Shown here piece by piece: positions 14,222 through 15,410 of a stretch of 15,410 nt of DNA. A model generated the notes under the pieces. The model saw only the letters and a program-made list of their open reading frames with translations, was not told the DNA's origin and did no database searches. Both the position numbers and the translations under genes were made by a program. Source of the DNA: Thermoplasmatota archaeon (GTDB lineage Archaea; Thermoplasmatota; Thermoplasmata; RBG-16-68-12; JAJISG01). Within the stretch, counting starts at the first letter, position 1. Each line of letters starts with the position of its first letter. Where the stretch lies: contig JAJISG010000059.1 in the NCBI GenBank assembly GCA_022848835.1, positions 1 to 15,410 of the forward strand, given 5' to 3'.

Positions 14222-15410
14222 ACCTTCGGTATATTTCTTCGTAGGCCCGGCTAGACCTGTCCCACGAGTGATCTTGCCTTGAGCAGTTCTCCAGAAGGCG
14301 TCTCCAGGCCCTCCTGTCATGATATACACTCACAGCCCTGTCAACAGCCTCTAGCAACGAATCGGACTTGTATCCATCAAAGGTAAAGCCCGTGGCCCTC
14401 TTCGGACCTAGGGCGTAGTCGACGACCGTGTCCGCTAGGCCGCCCGTTCTCCTGACAACAGGCACTGTGCCATACCGCATGCTGATCAACTGGCCCAGAC
14501 CGCAGGGCTCGAACCTGGAGGGCATCAGGAACATGTCCGCTCCAGCGTATATCCTGTGGGCAAGCCCCTCATCATACCTCAGGTTGACTGAGAGATTGGG
14601 GCTCCTTTCCTTCCATGACTGAAGAGCCTCTTCGAACCTCTTCCTACCAGTTCCCAGAATCACAAGCTGCAGCTTCATGGACAGAATCTTCGGCAGGGCT
14701 TCCTGGAGAAGGTCCATGCCTTTCTGCTTAACCAGGCGAGCAATGAATCCCATTAGGGGGGCGCTGGAGGAGTTGAGACCGATCTCTCTCTGCAGTGCCC
14801 GTTTGTTGGTCTCCTTCCCCTTCGAATCCAGGGGGTCGTACTTCCTGGGGATGAGGGAATCTACTTGTGGGTTCCACACTTCCCCGTCGAGGCCGTTCAG
14901 CACGCCGAACAGCTGGCTGCCTCGCTGGCGAAGGACCTGGTGAAGTCCATGTCCGTACTCAGGGGTCTGAATCTCCTTGGCGTATGTCTCGCTGACAGTC
15001 GACACGCCGTCCGATAGGGATATGCCGGCCTTCATGAAGTTGACCTTGCTTCGGTGGAGCAGGTGGCGTACGATCGTCTCCTCAGGCAGGCCCAGATAGG
15101 CCAGCAACTTCGTGGGGAAGCTCCCCTGGTGATGCAGGTTGTGGATGGTGAACAGTACCCTCGTGTCATCGAAGCGTCCATCGTGACGATAGTAGGCCGT
15201 GAGGTAGGCGGAGACCAACGCTGTATGCCAGTCATTGCAATGGATGACGTTCGGGTAGAAATCGACATACTTGCAGGCCTCGAGGATGGCCCGGCTGAAG
15301 AGGGCGAACCTCCTTCCGTCGTCTTTGTATCCATAGATCCTCTCCCGGTCGAAGTAACCAAGGTGGTCTACCATGAGGACTGGGATCTGAGGCGTAAGGT
15401 TCGCCTCTTT
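14190..15410 (-). CDS. glgA: Glycogen synthase, GT5 family (partial, N-terminus beyond window)
   Basis: ADP- or UDP-glucose-dependent alpha-1,4-glucosyltransferase. The frame is open to the right edge, so 407 C-terminal codons are present and the N-terminus (with the KxGG substrate loop) is missing. Visible GT5 features: IPVLMVDHLGYFDRERIYGY at the cut end, VIHCNDWHTALV, FTIHNLHHQG, LSDGVSTVSETYAKEI, GVLNGLDGEVWNP, the start of the C-terminal Rossmann domain GFIARLVKQKGMDLL, and the donor-site segment FLMPSRFEPCGLGQL with the conserved E of the E-x7-E motif (here PSRFEPCGL ...). RTGGLADTV follows. An internal ATG at 15374 is not the start. Next to galT, it suggests local use of sugar nucleotides in storage polysaccharide metabolism. 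Confidence 0.95.
   Translation of the reverse strand, partial: KEANLTPQIPVLMVDHLGYFDRERIYGYKDDGRRFALFSRAILEACKYVDFYPNVIHCNDWHTALVSAYLTAYYRHDGRFDDTRVLFTIHNLHHQGSFPTKLLAYLGLPEETIVRHLLHRSKVNFMKAGISLSDGVSTVSETYAKEIQTPEYGHGLHQVLRQRGSQLFGVLNGLDGEVWNPQVDSLIPRKYDPLDSKGKETNKRALQREIGLNSSSAPLMGFIARLVKQKGMDLLQEALPKILSMKLQLVILGTGRKRFEEALQSWKERSPNLSVNLRYDEGLAHRIYAGADMFLMPSRFEPCGLGQLISMRYGTVPVVRRTGGLADTVVDYALGPKRATGFTFDGYKSDSLLEAVDRAVSVYHDRRAWRRLLENCSRQDHSWDRSSRAYEEIYRRFTQQSPWVPP

Overview
The window reads as chromosomal DNA of an archaeon. It carries a divergent mre11 / rad50 / nurA repair operon, fibrillarin, an archaeal-type ribosomal protein S15, a RecJ-like DHH nuclease, an Orc1/Cdc6-type ATPase, deoxyhypusine synthase and a DUF835 protein. 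Promoters are archaeal TATA boxes (TTTATATA, CTTTTAAG), several about 26-30 nt before the start codon, as expected for leaderless or near-leaderless mRNAs. Genes inside operons instead use strong Shine-Dalgarno (SD) sites. GC is high by eye. The gene mix (DUF835, Mre11-Rad50-NurA, recJ next to rps15) fits a euryarchaeal lineage, perhaps Thermoplasmatota; this placement is inference.

Layout. (1) 1-4032, minus: mre11 > rad50 > nurA (nurA is cut by the left edge), a double-strand-break end-resection operon with 4-nt stop/start overlaps and progressively weaker start codons (ATG, TTG, CTG). A small unknown gene lies upstream (4099-4395, minus). (2) 4396-7209, plus: a possible 41-aa ORF, flpA, rps15 and recJ, so rRNA modification, the ribosome and DNA repair. 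(3) 7228-9466, minus: a membrane-anchored OB-fold protein, a DUF835 protein and an Orc1/Cdc6-like ATPase. (4) 9584-13128, plus: a small all-helical protein, a 488-aa SAP-like / helical-repeat / zinc-ribbon protein, deoxyhypusine synthase and a Nudix hydrolase. (5) 13208-15410: galT (plus), converging on and overlapping a glycogen synthase (minus, cut by the right edge), a sugar-nucleotide/glycogen pair.

Mre11, Rad50 and NurA normally act together (with the HerA translocase, not seen here) to make 3' single strands for recombination; archaeal RecJ also trims DNA ends or works at the replisome, and Cdc6 acts at origins. The window is therefore rich in replication and repair genes mixed with translation genes. 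The most unusual points are a Rad50 with no zinc-hook CxxC (one cysteine in 807 residues), the start-codon gradient and several possible CTG starts, and the SAP/zinc-ribbon protein.

No gene-free stretch exceeds 300 bases. The largest gaps are 4396-4633 (small candidate ORF) and 9932-10094 (a hairpin and a promoter). I saw no tRNA, rRNA, CRISPR array, insertion sequence or integrase.
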